Of a DNA stretch of 64,000 nt, positions 24,601-36,400 are shown piece after piece. Under the pieces are notes generated by a model. That model did no database searches and was not told the origin of the DNA. It was given only the letters and a program-made list of their open reading frames with translations. The stretch comes from Branchiostoma belcheri. Taxonomy: Eukaryota > Chordata > Leptocardii > Amphioxiformes > Branchiostomatidae. The first letter of the stretch is position 1. Each line of letters opens with the position of its first letter. The stretch is from positions 2,569,146-2,633,145 of the forward strand of contig NW_017803046.1 of NCBI RefSeq assembly GCF_001625305.1, read 5' to 3'. Both the position numbers and the translations under genes were made by a program.

Positions 24601-26436
24601 ACGTGCCCGTAGACGGTGCGTTATTGCTTTATTAGAATCTTATAAACCAACATGATTGATCATCAAAGATGCATCAACCTCCTCTCTATATTCTATTGCG
24701 GATGTCGTGTGTAGCCACATGGTAAATGCATTACCAAAGCCCATGTTGGGGCGGAAGAGGTCACAATAATATAAGTAGCATCCACTACTTTTCGTCAGTG
24801 ACGTGCAATGATACAACTGTAGATGCCTACGTTGATGTTTGTAACTTTTTCCACAGGAGGTTCCAGAGAACGCTGCGGACATCGCTCACCTGAACTACCT
24901 GCACGGCCCGCTGGTGGCGGCTGGGGTGGACCTCTCCAGCATCTACTCCTCCGCCTGGGACTTCGCCAAGCACGTGTGGCGGGCGGAGTGGCAGCCGGAC
25001 CCCGCCCCTGACGCGCACATCAGCACCATGCACACCCAGCACATGGTGTACCTGTTCGGACGGAAGGTCTCCATCGCAGACATCAAGGCTACTGCCCGAC
25101 AGGTCAGTGACATGCAGGCTGACACACGTTAGTATATAGTAGAGGGGATTCATTCCTCAAGCTACCCACATACCGAGAACTGCGTGTGCAAGATGTCGGT
25201 TAGCTGAGGAATGAATCCCCTCGAATTCACAATGCAGGCTGCCACACGTTAGATTTGACTTGACAGTTTATGTGCTGTAATTGAAGCATATCAAGTACAG
25301 CAATTATAGTGTTAAGATCGAAATAGATCTTGCTGGAGCAGGAACTACTTGAAAAGACACCGTGCTAAACCAAGTAAGTCCCCGCCAGGCCTTCTATGAT
25401 CTACGGGGTACGGATTGCAGAATTCGGCAAAAAGGAAATATTGGCCGGTAGATTCAGTCCTAAGAAGGGGGCATGGGGGCCGGGCCAATTAATTCCACGG
25501 TGGCTAAACTCCCCTGGTCAGTTATATAATTATATTCTCCCTATCTGGGTAAATTTTACTTTTTTTGAACCCACGTTAACGTTGTTAATCTGACGAGGCT
25601 ACTGAAAAGAAACGTCCTTTGAAGTCCGAAATGCCCAGATGTACATCTTTGAAGTTTACATTTCTTGAGAGTTAACGTTGCTGTGTCCTACCCCAGGTCG
25701 GACCTGGTATCGTGTTCCTGTTCCTGGAATCCGCCTTCGGTAACTTCATGTTGGTACAGTCCATCACGCCGGTGGAGCCGCTGCTACAGAGGTTGACCCA
25801 CAGCGTGTACACCGGCCGCTGGGTGCCGACATGCCTTGCCAAGTTCCTCCTCTGGGGGGAGTCTGTACAGGTAACAACTTACCAAGGAGTGTTTTTACAT
25901 ACTAGAAATGCAATTCAACTTTTGCTAACGAAGATCTATGTTGATTAAATTTCATCCAAATACGATGACAAAAATATTAAAAGATAATTGAGTGATGTTT
26001 ACTATTCTTATTGTCTCCGTAAATTCAATAGTATTATTAATTTGGACTTCCATTATAGGAAGGGCTTTTTCATTGAAATGTTAAGTTGGAGTGGATTGAA
26101 TTCTTTTATACAATAGGCAGATAGAAAGAGCCGGGTGCCATCCGTTTTGTAACGGGGCTCCTTGTACTCGCTACCCCGTTTTTTCGAGTGCAAAAACGGA
26201 TGGCTTCCAGGCTAAGTCAGAAAGAGATAAAACAGTACTAGTACATTCCACTGAATTCCCATTATTACCACCAGGTTGAGAGAGACATCATGATCTGGAA
26301 CAACAAGTGCTACGTGCCCAGACCGCTGCTGGTGCGGGAAGACTCCAGCATCGCCCGCCACCGCCGCTGGTACGCCCAGTTCTACAGCGAGAACAGCCCC
26401 AGGTTCAAGATAGAGAGGAACAGTCTGGACTGGTAG
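21606..26436 (+). CDS. nvd: Neverland/DAF-36-type Rieske cholesterol 7-desaturase, 6 coding exons
   Basis: Exons 21606-22032, 23280-23468, 24112-24290, 24857-25102, 25697-25870 and 26275-26436 splice in frame to 458 aa, the usual family length. Two hydrophobic segments (about 6-25 and 57-77) and an Arg-rich stretch near 107-112 precede the Rieske domain. The [2Fe-2S] ligands are C163-x-H165 and C183-x2-H186. The mononuclear iron motif is E269-x3-D273-x2-H276-x4-H281. Family knowledge: Neverland/DAF-36 converts cholesterol to 7-dehydrocholesterol, the first step of ecdysteroid or dafachronic acid synthesis, at intracellular membranes; mammals lack it. Several introns and the 3'UTR contain foldback or local duplications. 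It diverges from HSD17B8. The biochemical role in this organism is inferred. Confidence 0.95.
22694..22800. repeat. Partial copy of the CTCCAAGCAG foldback family
   Basis: The sequence CTAATCTCCAAGCAGATCCTT...GGTGGCAAAA matches one arm of the complete element at 26494-26646. After an AGTACTAGT-rich insertion it resumes with CCAATTTGCCAGG. The second arm is missing, so this looks like a truncated or rearranged relic in nvd intron 1. Confidence 0.55.
23035..23135. repeat. Imperfect tandem repeat, about 41-bp period
   Basis: The blocks GGCCATTGGAAGAGA...TATTCCATTT and GGCCATTAGAATAGA...TATTCCATTT start at 23035 and 23075. A partial third copy (GGTCATTCGGA) starts near 23117. A G-run follows at about 23157-23169. 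All lie in nvd intron 1, close to exon 2. Confidence 0.55.
23585..23685. repeat. Simple-sequence tracts in nvd intron 2
   Basis: A TATTG-type pentamer run near 23588-23615 and an AAAT tetramer run near 23661-23680 flank a short unique stretch. The surrounding T-rich region up to about 24050 carries no recognisable exon. Confidence 0.6.
24269..24395 (+). repeat. Triplicated exon 3 / 5' splice-site junction of nvd
   Basis: The string ATCAACGCACATATCGAGGTA, which ends exon 3 and begins intron 3, occurs three times, with copies starting at 24273, 24313 and 24363. The first is the phase-correct donor (GT at 24291). Use of the second (GT 24331) adds 40 nt and shifts frame. Use of the third would read into a stop at about 24348-24350. 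Confidence 0.8.
24451..24534. repeat. Foldback hairpin in nvd intron 3
   Basis: The left arm GCAGTGTGTTGAATATTGGA (24451 onward) is the near-perfect inverse of the right arm ending at 24534. The stem is about 29 bp with two visible mismatches and the loop about 25 nt. It looks like a small MITE or a palindromic insertion. Confidence 0.7.
25112..25252. repeat. Foldback hairpin flanked by 21-bp direct repeats, nvd intron 4
   Basis: The arms 25141-25165 and 25199-25223 are inverted copies sharing GGGGATTCATTCCTCA. The unit is bracketed by direct repeats ATGCAGGCTGMCACACGTTA (25112 and 25232, one base differing), which derive from sequence just after the exon 4 donor. The flanking duplication is longer than usual for a cut-and-paste element. 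Confidence 0.7.
26131..26218. repeat. Foldback MITE-like hairpin in nvd intron 5
   Basis: The stem GCCATCCGTTTT (from 26137) pairs with AAAACGGATGGC (to 26204), with a nested inverted pair AACGGGG/CCCCGTT. The 8-mer AGAAAGAG occurs on both sides (26123-26130 and 26219-26226) and may be a target-site duplication, although the arms do not reach it symmetrically. Confidence 0.55.
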
Positions 26437-26493
26437 ATGCCGTCTGCAGGGACGCTCTACTTCAGAAGTTGACACCTGTGGGGAGGTCAGGAA

Positions 26494-26646
26494 TAATCTC
26501 CAAGCAGGTCACAGGGTGGCAAAAGACAGTATCAAATTGGCCAGGCAGTATCCATTCGCTTGGCGTATGGACCCTCTCTGGCGAATGGATGCTGCCTGGC
26601 CAATTTGAAGTAGTCTTTTGCCACCCTAGGATCTGCTTGGAGATTA
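26494..26646. mobile_element. Foldback MITE (CTCCAAGCAG family) in the nvd 3'UTR
   Basis: A 153-bp element with arms of about 66 bp (TAATCTCCAAGCAG... inward to CCATTCGC) around a loop of about 20 nt. It is flanked by a perfect 8-bp direct repeat GTCAGGAA (26486-26493 and 26647-26654), a clean target-site duplication. It begins 57 bp after the nvd stop codon, so it is probably transcribed as a long hairpin. It encodes no protein; the 8-bp duplication is compatible with hAT-like mobilisation. Confidence 0.85.
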
Positions 26647-26654
26647 GTCAGGAA

Positions 26655-29600
26655 AGGATCCCATACCATTTCCCATTCAATCTACAAAACTAATTTCGCT
26701 GAGAAGATCAGAATATTTTTTCGTTGCCCCAGGATTGTTATGTGTCAGACATGTCTTCATGAAAAGTTTCAGAACGTTGCGATCTTAACTCCCAACGTCT
26801 GCTTTATTATATTTGAGGTCATCGATATCGTTCGGTATAATGAAGAAGCTTTATTGATGCAACACAGAGTATGATCCTCTATTGCCAATTGACCCACCAC
26901 TCCCTCCGTCAACTTTTGAAGCAGAATCGCTGTTAAGACATATTCGAATTCCAAGACAAAGATCATAAGGGGGAAGGCAGGACATCGCTAGCCTGGTATC
27001 CATACCATTCCAGCACCGGTTCACCCCTCCGATCGCTTCCTTGGCAATGGACTGGCATCTGTTAAAAAGAGGACCTTTTTTTCGTTTAGAAGATAATTAT
27101 AAGGAGAGCTTTCATTGGCTCATCGTGTGGGATCAGTTACCGTAACGGCTACACTGCCCACAAACTAAGATCCCATACCCGAAATAATCACTGACGTAAT
27201 GGCCAACCTACTGCATGGGAAAGAGTTCTTACATATAGCGGACCGAATTTGAAGCTAGCTATATGTATGGAATAATATGGAATCCAAGGCTGGTGCCTTG
27301 CCATCATGTTTTGTTTGTTAAGACCACTGATAGTAACATTTTCCTCTTGTCCCCCATTACGAAAACTTTGGAAGCGCCTATCAATGCAACACAACATGTC
27401 TGTTGTCACCATGTGATATGACATACATGTACATGTATGTAAAGATCTATATTGTACAAAGACAGATTTTTATACCGTTTGCTTGTTTTGTTTTTCGCTT
27501 GCTTTGCTTTTTGTAATGTGTGATTATACTATGATTTACAATGAATTTGACTCGTCAGAGATCTCGAAAAGTGAAAAGTGTGGAAACTCTTTCATGACTG
27601 ATTTAAAAGACCTATGATTTGGTACAGATTTTAACGTTATTTTGCAGCGTCTTTGTGGTTCGCCTCTCCATGGTAGAAGAGTCCATGACAGCCAAATATA
27701 GATTATAGTGAATGGACTTTTGTTGATGTTTGATATCTTTATTTTCTAGTGTCATTGAGTAAAAAAGTGTGAGATTTTTTTTTACCGAAAGTTATGTGCA
27801 ACATGTGTGAATAAATGACATGTTCCCCTCCAAACGAGTCCATCATGCTTTCATGCATGTTCTCAGCTTTTTGCTACTACTGTAAAGTTAAAGCAATAGT
27901 CAACTTCAACTGGAAACATTTCAATGAGGTAAACAGAGATAGAATGAAAAAAAGTTGCAAAGATGGCGTGCCATGATAATTATTAAATAAGAAATGCATA
28001 TTACTTGTGATATGCTAAAATCTAGATAGTCTGTGTGTGTATTCAGTCACAAAGCATGGCAAAGAGCCGGGGGTGTTGGTGACTCAATATTTTAATGTTT
28101 CCATTTCAGTTTACAATAAGCAAAGCTTAGGAGATTGTACAAAAGGGTAACATTTTCCTTGTAATGGATCAGGTTGATATTGTTTGGTAATACATTGTAC
28201 AAATGTAGTCAAAAAGCATGACCAAAATATAATGTTTAGGCCAGAACAAAGATCAATGTAAACATATACAATATATCAAAAGTAAAAGTTCCAAGATGAT
28301 ACCAGTTGTATATTACACAGCTCCAATGTTACAACTTCAAGAGCCAGATCGTAGATACATTAAGTCTAACTACTCATGAAACAAGATTCTGGATGGGGTT
28401 TTTGAATGAAGGATTGAGCAAAATATAAGGTAAAAACATATATACAAAAAACAGTGCTGAAACACAGTGGTTGAACAAGTTCTAAAGAACATGGATCATT
28501 GGAATGCCTGGACTCACTTGAACAAAATGTGTTGTGATAAGAAATAATCATACTTGAAATAGAACATATATTAGAACAATATATAAGTACAAAACAGGCA
28601 GTGAAATTTAAACTTATTCAAAATAAGCTCCAGACTAAAAGTAACAAACAACATGCATGGAAATAGCCAGTTATGCAGAAATAGCATCACATATGATAAT
28701 GAATATAATCAAATAAACTTTGAAAATATAGGAACCAACATTGAGTAAACAATACTTAAGAATAATACAACTGGAAGTACATTTTTTTTAGAAAATATAA
28801 AAATGTAGCTGTAAAACTGACCTTAATTATATAAGTTTCCAATAGAACCTTGAAATGAACCATATGATAGAAAATAAACATGTCTAAAATATAGCTTTTT
28901 CAACAAAACAACCCAAGTTCATGGAATTCTTGTAACTGTGCATACAAAGGCCTTCAAAAAGGTCAAATTCATGAGATTCAGTTGGAATCAACCAATGAAG
29001 GTGACAAAAAAAATCAGTATAGGAGCAAATTATCCAATGAAGACACTATTTTTAGAAAAATGTCGCATCCTAGGACATCAGTAACTCATAGTATCTCATC
29101 TATAATAATAGTTTTTCATATGAGGATATCTGTTATACATCAAGTTGAAAGGAAGGGAATTGGCAACAAATGTTCGTTTGGCACAGCAATACATGGCTTT
29201 GCAACACAGCAATATATATAGATATATCTATATGTACAACAGTTACTGTACTTAACAACAGCAATAAATACCTTTTATCAACAGCAAATACTTACAGCAA
29301 ACACGTCAGACGTTTTTCTATTCTACGTACTGTGTCAAATACTAATGTTAATACTTGAACTAACTACCTAAACATTGATGGGACAAATCTGGTTTATTGA
29401 AGTCCACAGACCTTAGATCTAGAATTTTTGAATTTTTTACCGCATGCAAGAGGTATATGGGTATAATGGCTTGACATTGTAAATACAGTCTTATATGTAA
29501 GAAGTTTGTGATGATAAATATCTAGGGGACAACCTGTTTCTACACTACACAAAATGAAATATAAACCCATAAACCCATTTGTTGAGTTATATGCCCCTCA

Positions 29601-30436
29601 CATGAATGCTTTCAGTGTAGTCTTTAGCTAAGGATGTACTGTACACATACATGTATGTATCACATGAATGTGTGATCATGAGATGAAAAAAATTCCAAAA
29701 GAAGAAAGTTTCAAACTAAGGCTATCCTACAGTGTATACTGTCACAAAGCTGTCTGGATTTTAATGATTCAGAATCTTTATCTAAAATCCAATCCAAACC
29801 AATTGCATCTATTCATGTGCAACAAGCTCCTTAAAACTGTCATGTACTGTCATGTACTGTTGCTGGCAAGATGGATAAAACAACAAACAACATAAAACAA
29901 CATCCTAGCTAAATAAAACACTATAAGTACTCTTCTTGCCTATTTTAACCTTCTCTGTGCTGCCTCAGCCATGACTAACAGAGAATAGATAGCCACTTCA
30001 GCATGCTAAAGCTTGTGAGATCAGTGGAATAGTAGTCTGATATTGTAGAAAACCCTGGTCTACAACAAACTGGCATGGTGTCTGGTAGTCTGTCCTGTAT
30101 GTGGGCTACTATCAAACAAGCAGGAAGGACCCAACATATGCTACAAGACAAGGTGTCCTAGAAACAATAGGACAAATTTTTCTTTACATAACCTCCATTA
30201 ACATTTATCTTTCAGGTTACAAATGTACAAGCATCTGCCTGTTTGAGATAAAAAACAGAAAAACATCATTGTTTGAGAGACCTTAAGAGCAGCACCCCAT
30301 GGTATAGAGTTTAGATATGCAGGAGTGCGTTATACTGAGGGCTGTTGCATTGGAGATCTCTTTTTCCATGGCAACAGATATATGTTACCTAGCAGACAGT
30401 TCAACATACGTAGCACAATGTAGCGACTCTGTCCTG
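26655..30436. other. Intergenic/3'UTR region between convergent nvd and SCAI
   Basis: I found no gene in this AT-rich stretch. A plus-strand AATAAA at 27810-27815 could end the nvd transcript, giving a 3'UTR of about 1.4 kb. The right part presumably holds the SCAI 3'UTR. Short open frames (28366-28551, 28982-29221, 29668-29895) show no recognisable similarity. Confidence 0.45.
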
Positions 30437-33400
30437 TTACTCTAGTGACTCGTCTATCTCGTAGAACATGGACCTGATGTCCAGGGTGGAGGCCAGGTCC
30501 AGCAGCTGTTTCTGCACCGTCAGAGCCTCCAGAACCTCGTTCTTCGGCAGCTCAGGGTGACACTGGGGGTAGTACGCAGGGCCCTGGGGAACAACACAGC
30601 ACAAAATGAAACACCTTTTACAGACAAGCAAAAATATGACCATGAAGGTTAATCTGTGTTGGTAGTTACATGTTAAAAGTGAAGCTTGAGATCAAACACA
30701 AATAAATTCTCTTACCTAGAGCTTTTGTCCAGCCACTCTGGTCTTCCTCAGAAGACTGATCCAGTGAGACACATGGCCTCTTTGAAGTGTACATGTGACG
30801 TCAACACTGGGCTGACATCGTCTACCAGATACCTTTGACCCTGTGTTGATGTCACACTTCAGAGAAGCCACGTGACAAGTCTCACTGGGTCAGTCTACTG
30901 AGGAAGACCAGAGTGACTGGTTGAAAGCTCTAGGTGAGAGAACTTCTTTGTGTTGGATCTTTCACTTAGTAGCTTACTTACATGTAGTTTGCAATCAACA
31001 TGTGCTATAAAGAAGATATCATGCAGTTAGAAAGTTATGAAACAATGACTGGTTCTTGACCAAAAATTGCATAACTTTGTAGTATAGGTATTTAATGTAC
31101 ATATATGATATGACTAACATCTGAAGTGTGTGATCTGACCTTGAAGGCCCTGTGCAGTCTGAAGACGCAGTAACAGAACACAAACCGCAGCAGCAGCAGC
31201 CGCAGAAACTCATCTCCATAGAACTGGAGATACATCCCGTCTGTAACACACAGGAGAAAAATCAAATTCTTATTTCTTCAGATTTCTGCAAGAAGATCAT
31301 GCCTAAAACTTTTATCCAGACTTACAGTTATGAAATTCCTCTGGGGGATTACCCCTCGTTTGAAAATAATCCACATATAACCTACCCAAGTTACTCACCA
31401 GTGGAGTCACCCACCAAAATTTCTTAACCATGATGTAACTTACCCTTGTCCCTTAGCCAATTGCCAAATAACTTACTAGTACTCACATTCCTCACCCATA
31501 ACTCACCCACGTTCCTCACCCATAACTCACCCATGACTCACCCACGTTCCTCACCCATATGACATAACTCACCCATGACATAATTCACCCATGTTCCTCA
31601 CCCATGTCCCTCACCCATGACACAACTCACCCATGTCCCTCACCCATGTCCCTCACACATGACACAACTCACCCACATTCCTCACCCATGTCCCTCACCC
31701 ATGTCTCTCACCCATGTCCCTCACCCATGACACAACTCACCCATGTCCCTCACCCATGACACAACTCACCCATGTTCCTCACCCATGTCCCTCACACATG
31801 ACATAACTTACCCACATTCCTCACCCATGTTACTCACCCACGTTCCTGCAGCCCATCAGCAGTCTGGCGATCTCCTCCAGGATCCTCCCCACCTGCCTCT
31901 GGGCACGCTCCCAGGATGCAATGGGAATGTCCGACAGCTTACAGATGGTGAGGAGGCCGGTCAGGGGGCAGTGTAGGAACAGGGTAAACAGGCTGCCCTT
32001 CGCTATCTCATCTGGGTACGGGGTAAAACAATGTATGACAGCAAATCAGATATCTTAAATCAGTTATCTTAACCAAGCCATGGGGCTGAACATAAATTGC
32101 ATTGAGGCCAGCATTTAACTTAAGTGATGAAAAAATTCACATTATAGTGTATACTTGATCATCATAATAATGTTGAACTTCTTAAATGAGCCTTTATATT
32201 TGTTTAAAGTCTAAATCTTACCTACAACATCCGTAGGAACAGCAACAGGAGAGAGCAGACACACCCGAGGCTGGCCAAACAGGTTGGGCATGTTCTGGAC
32301 AGAAATGTACATACAGACGGACTTGTCATTAGTTCTAGGGGTTTCATACCTTCCTTTGTTGTGTGACATATATTGTTAGTACTAGTTAAAGGAAAATGTT
32401 GTATTATTTTGTACTCTATTCTTTATTTTTCACGTAAATCATAAATACCAAATACACAAGAAGAGTGTGCTGAGGGAAGGCATAGACCAATTTGGTACAT
32501 CCGAGGCACTCCCCCTATCAGAGATACAGGCTAAATGGTGTTCTTACCTTGAACACTTCACTGTTCTCACTGTCCACCACCAGGAACAGAGGTTTCCTTG
32601 TGAAGGGGTACAGGTCACCGGGGTGGAGACTACACACAAACAACAGGGGAACAACATGTCATGTGCTCTTCAAATTCAGACAAACGGTAGTGATAAAAGA
32701 CAGGCTACTGTCAAAAGTACATCCCATCATGAAAACATCCGTAACAAAATCATTTCCAATATATCTAAGACTGTATTTTGTAACACTGCATGACTACTGG
32801 CAATTCTATATTGCTCAAGGGCACACTCACACTCACTAGCCACGATAGGTAACTTTAACTTTGTTCAGTTGGTTGCCATTTGTTCAGTGGATAAAGTAAA
32901 ATCTTTACGTACCAGTGCATGTCCTTCAGCAGCTTTGACTTCTTCATAAGCTCCTCCCCCTCCTTCCTGCTATTGGTCAGCACCCCGCCATAGTCATATG
33001 CACCTGGGAGGGTCGAACCATTGGGGATGACAGGGGTGAACATTTCATTTTTCTGACATGCTGTCATTATATGAAGTCAAGATGACGTGTGATGATGACA
33101 GAGCATTTCACTCTATTTGAAAAATTGATACAACACTAAACATTATGTACATGTATGTTAGTAAGCAATCTGCTGTATGACTAATGAACTGTGCCATACC
33201 TTCATCCTCTGGTTTAGAGCAGCCTGTGGACCCAGTAGAAGACAGATACACCAGCATAACTCCATCAGGGGGCAGCTCCTGACATACACACAAAAACTGG
33301 GTCAGAAAAATCATATCATAGACATTTTTCATTTTTCAGGAAGACGATAAAAATGGCAAATTGAAAATTTGAATCAATTTTTTCTGCGCACCTTGAATCC

Positions 33401-36400
33401 TGAAGCCAGGAAAGTGTAGAGTTGACTGAATGTGGGTTTGTACAGAAGGTACTTGTGTGGGTTCTCTCTCTTTCCTGGGGCATTGTCTTCACTCTGTATA
33501 GGGAAGTATAGTTAACCCATGTACATATAGCACAAGTATAAGCACAATAAGCAAAATCAAACAATTATTTAATGTTTTGATAATAAATTCTGAGGCCATA
33601 GGAAGGCAAGATGTAAGAAAAACAATTTGGTGAAGTGTAGTTGTTTTTGTTGTTGTTTACCTCCCCTGTTTCCCCTTCCTTCTCTGGTTGAGCACCATTA
33701 GCTGCCTGCTCCGTTGCATCGAGGCCCTCTGGCTCCCGCTCCAATGTCTGCAGCATCCTGAACATGTCCACTGTCAGCTCACTAAACTTCACCTGTAGGT
33801 ACAACGTAGGACAAAACATACTTATTCAAGATGAGGGGGGATACTAGTGCTTAGTCACATATGGGGTCACATCCTTTCCACTACAGCATCACCTAGCAGT
33901 GGAAGTTGGTATTGCAATGTAGAACGAATACCAAAACATTGCCTGATGAATACATGTATCTATTGGTTGAGTAACTTTGTTAGCCATTTGGTTCTTTACC
34001 ATTCACTACGAAACAATGTCAGTACTGTTATGTACGGTTTTTAAAGGCCATTAAAGCCATGCAAATTTTTTTCTTCAATATGCCACTATTCACCAGTCAC
34101 TTGTTACTAACAAAACATATGTCATGTGCAAACCCAGAAATGGGGCTAAGCAGTAAGAAAGAAGAATAACATATCATATATGACACAATGTAACAGTGGG
34201 GTTCAAGTGCCACCAACTGACCTGTCTGACAGGTCCAGATCTTTTAACCTAGTGGTTGGTGCTTCAGGTTATTGAGCTGGCGGCCTGGGTTCGATTCTCC
34301 AGAGCCAGGGGTTTTTGTGTTTCTTCTTGTCCTTTAAATATTTCAATAATACTAACCTGGTCCTTCCTGTTGCCCACAATGATGACCTCCTGTAGAGACA
34401 GCCTGACTTCAGTGCCTGGTTCCAGCGGCGGCACGGTGTCCTTCTGCAGGCGCTGGGATATTGTGACCGGGGACGACTCTGTGTCCAGGATGACCAGCGG
34501 CTCGGCGTCCAGAAAAGCCTGGACCTCCCCCAGCACCAGTGACCACTCCAACTGGTCACCAGGGTCGTATGTGCTCCCATAGTCTTGGATTTGCTTGGAC
34601 AGCTCCTTCAAGTAAAACATAGCAGAAAACGTCTCTGAGTCAACATATTGTAAAATATTTATTTATCTTAAGCTTGAAGGCTACATTTTTGGTGACTTTG
34701 GAAAGACAGCAAATTGGCAAGAAATTATTAAAACATCAGAATGATATTTCACAATATCAGAAGCTGCTTCAATTTGAAAAATTAAGCATATAAAACCCTT
34801 AATAATTAAACTATTGCCAAATGTTCCTATTTCAAGGTACATGTACATTGTATGTCCATAAGGGATGTTTAATAAAAGGTCAATAGAAATGTCAACTTTA
34901 TACTGTTATTGCATGGAAACAGGATTTGATATTGATTTTATTCTTTTTATAGAAAGATACACATTGTGACATTTTATATAGTATGTGGTTGATATGTGAC
35001 ATTCAGTCTATCTGATACAATTATTCAAAAATCGTAATATAATACTTTCTTTGGATAGTACCGATACCTCTCTAAGAAGATTGACCAAACTAGAAGAAGT
35101 CCTGTACATGTACAACTTACCCTAACCAGGTCCCTGACCAGATGAGTCTTGTTGAGTAGCAGACAGACGACGATGAATCTGGCGTAATATCTCAACTTCT
35201 TCACCATCAGATCTGGCCTGGACACATACAACAGATACATGAACTGTCACATCAATATGGCAGGCAACAAACTGCAACGATGCTGCTCTTTTCTGGGATG
35301 AATTCGACTAGTTAAACTGTATATGACTGAGTGACTCAGAGTTTATTTGTACTGGTCAGAAGATGCAGAAGACACACCTTGAATTTAAGGTTCTTAAGGT
35401 TGCTGTACTGAAATATACTTTGTTATAAACAGGAATGAATGGAGAAAAATTAATGAACTCTGTGGATATAATTAGATCACTATTAAGTACGTACTTGTCT
35501 TCCTTGTTGGCCTTGGAGTAGTACGCCCGCATGCGGATGGCAGAGTAGAAGGAGAAGGACTCGTGGAGATAGTTGGTTTCACTGGTCCGGAGGCTGCAGA
35601 ATGTACAAAAGTTCATGATGAAATCTGACAACAATAGACTATGGCCCCCAACCTCTATGAGAACGTATACATGTAGATGCAGAATTAAGTTGTATATTAG
35701 TGTTAATTGTGACAGTCAAGATCAGTCTACAATTGGCAATCATAACTTCTGATAGTTCTATGCTGCATTTGGAAAATATTAGTGCTCTCCAGTTCATTTT
35801 AAAAGCACACTGTCCTACATTTCGAAGCAATAGTTGAGAGTACTCACTAGTAATGGTAGTACAACTGGCCTATCTTGGAAGCGATCTCTCCGATCTGCCA
35901 TCTCTTCAGCCCATATCTGGTATCCAGGACTTGTCTGGGAAGGACAAAAGTAAAAGTCAGATATACATGTACATCATATAAACTTTATGATAATCATAAT
36001 TATCATGTTCTTTATGCCTTTGTGATAGAGAGAAATTAAAAATTCACATTGAAACTGAAAGAGTCATTTTGAAATATATGTGGTAAAAAAATTGTATTCC
36101 CTAGCCTACACTGATCTAAGGATTCATTTGCTCAAAAATAATTCTACCACCTCCATATAAAAGGAACCAGAGTCAATACTTCCTCATCAAATTGGCCTCC
36201 TCACAAAATCTCTAAATGCAATTTCATCATGGACAATGGGGAGGGAGTTTCCATGCCTTGGTCGCTGGCCTCCATGTTGACATTTTTCCAGACGTTGGGA
36301 TTGAACAAAAGGGCCATTTAGAGGTGCTATACACGGGCCTCAGGGTAGAACTGTTTACACATTACCTTAACCTTCTGTGGTTAACTTGATACGACTAACT

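Noticed and set aside
34236-34309. Functional tRNA gene
   Set aside because: Box A and box B are present, but the acceptor and T-stems do not pair properly; a tRNA-derived SINE fragment is more likely.
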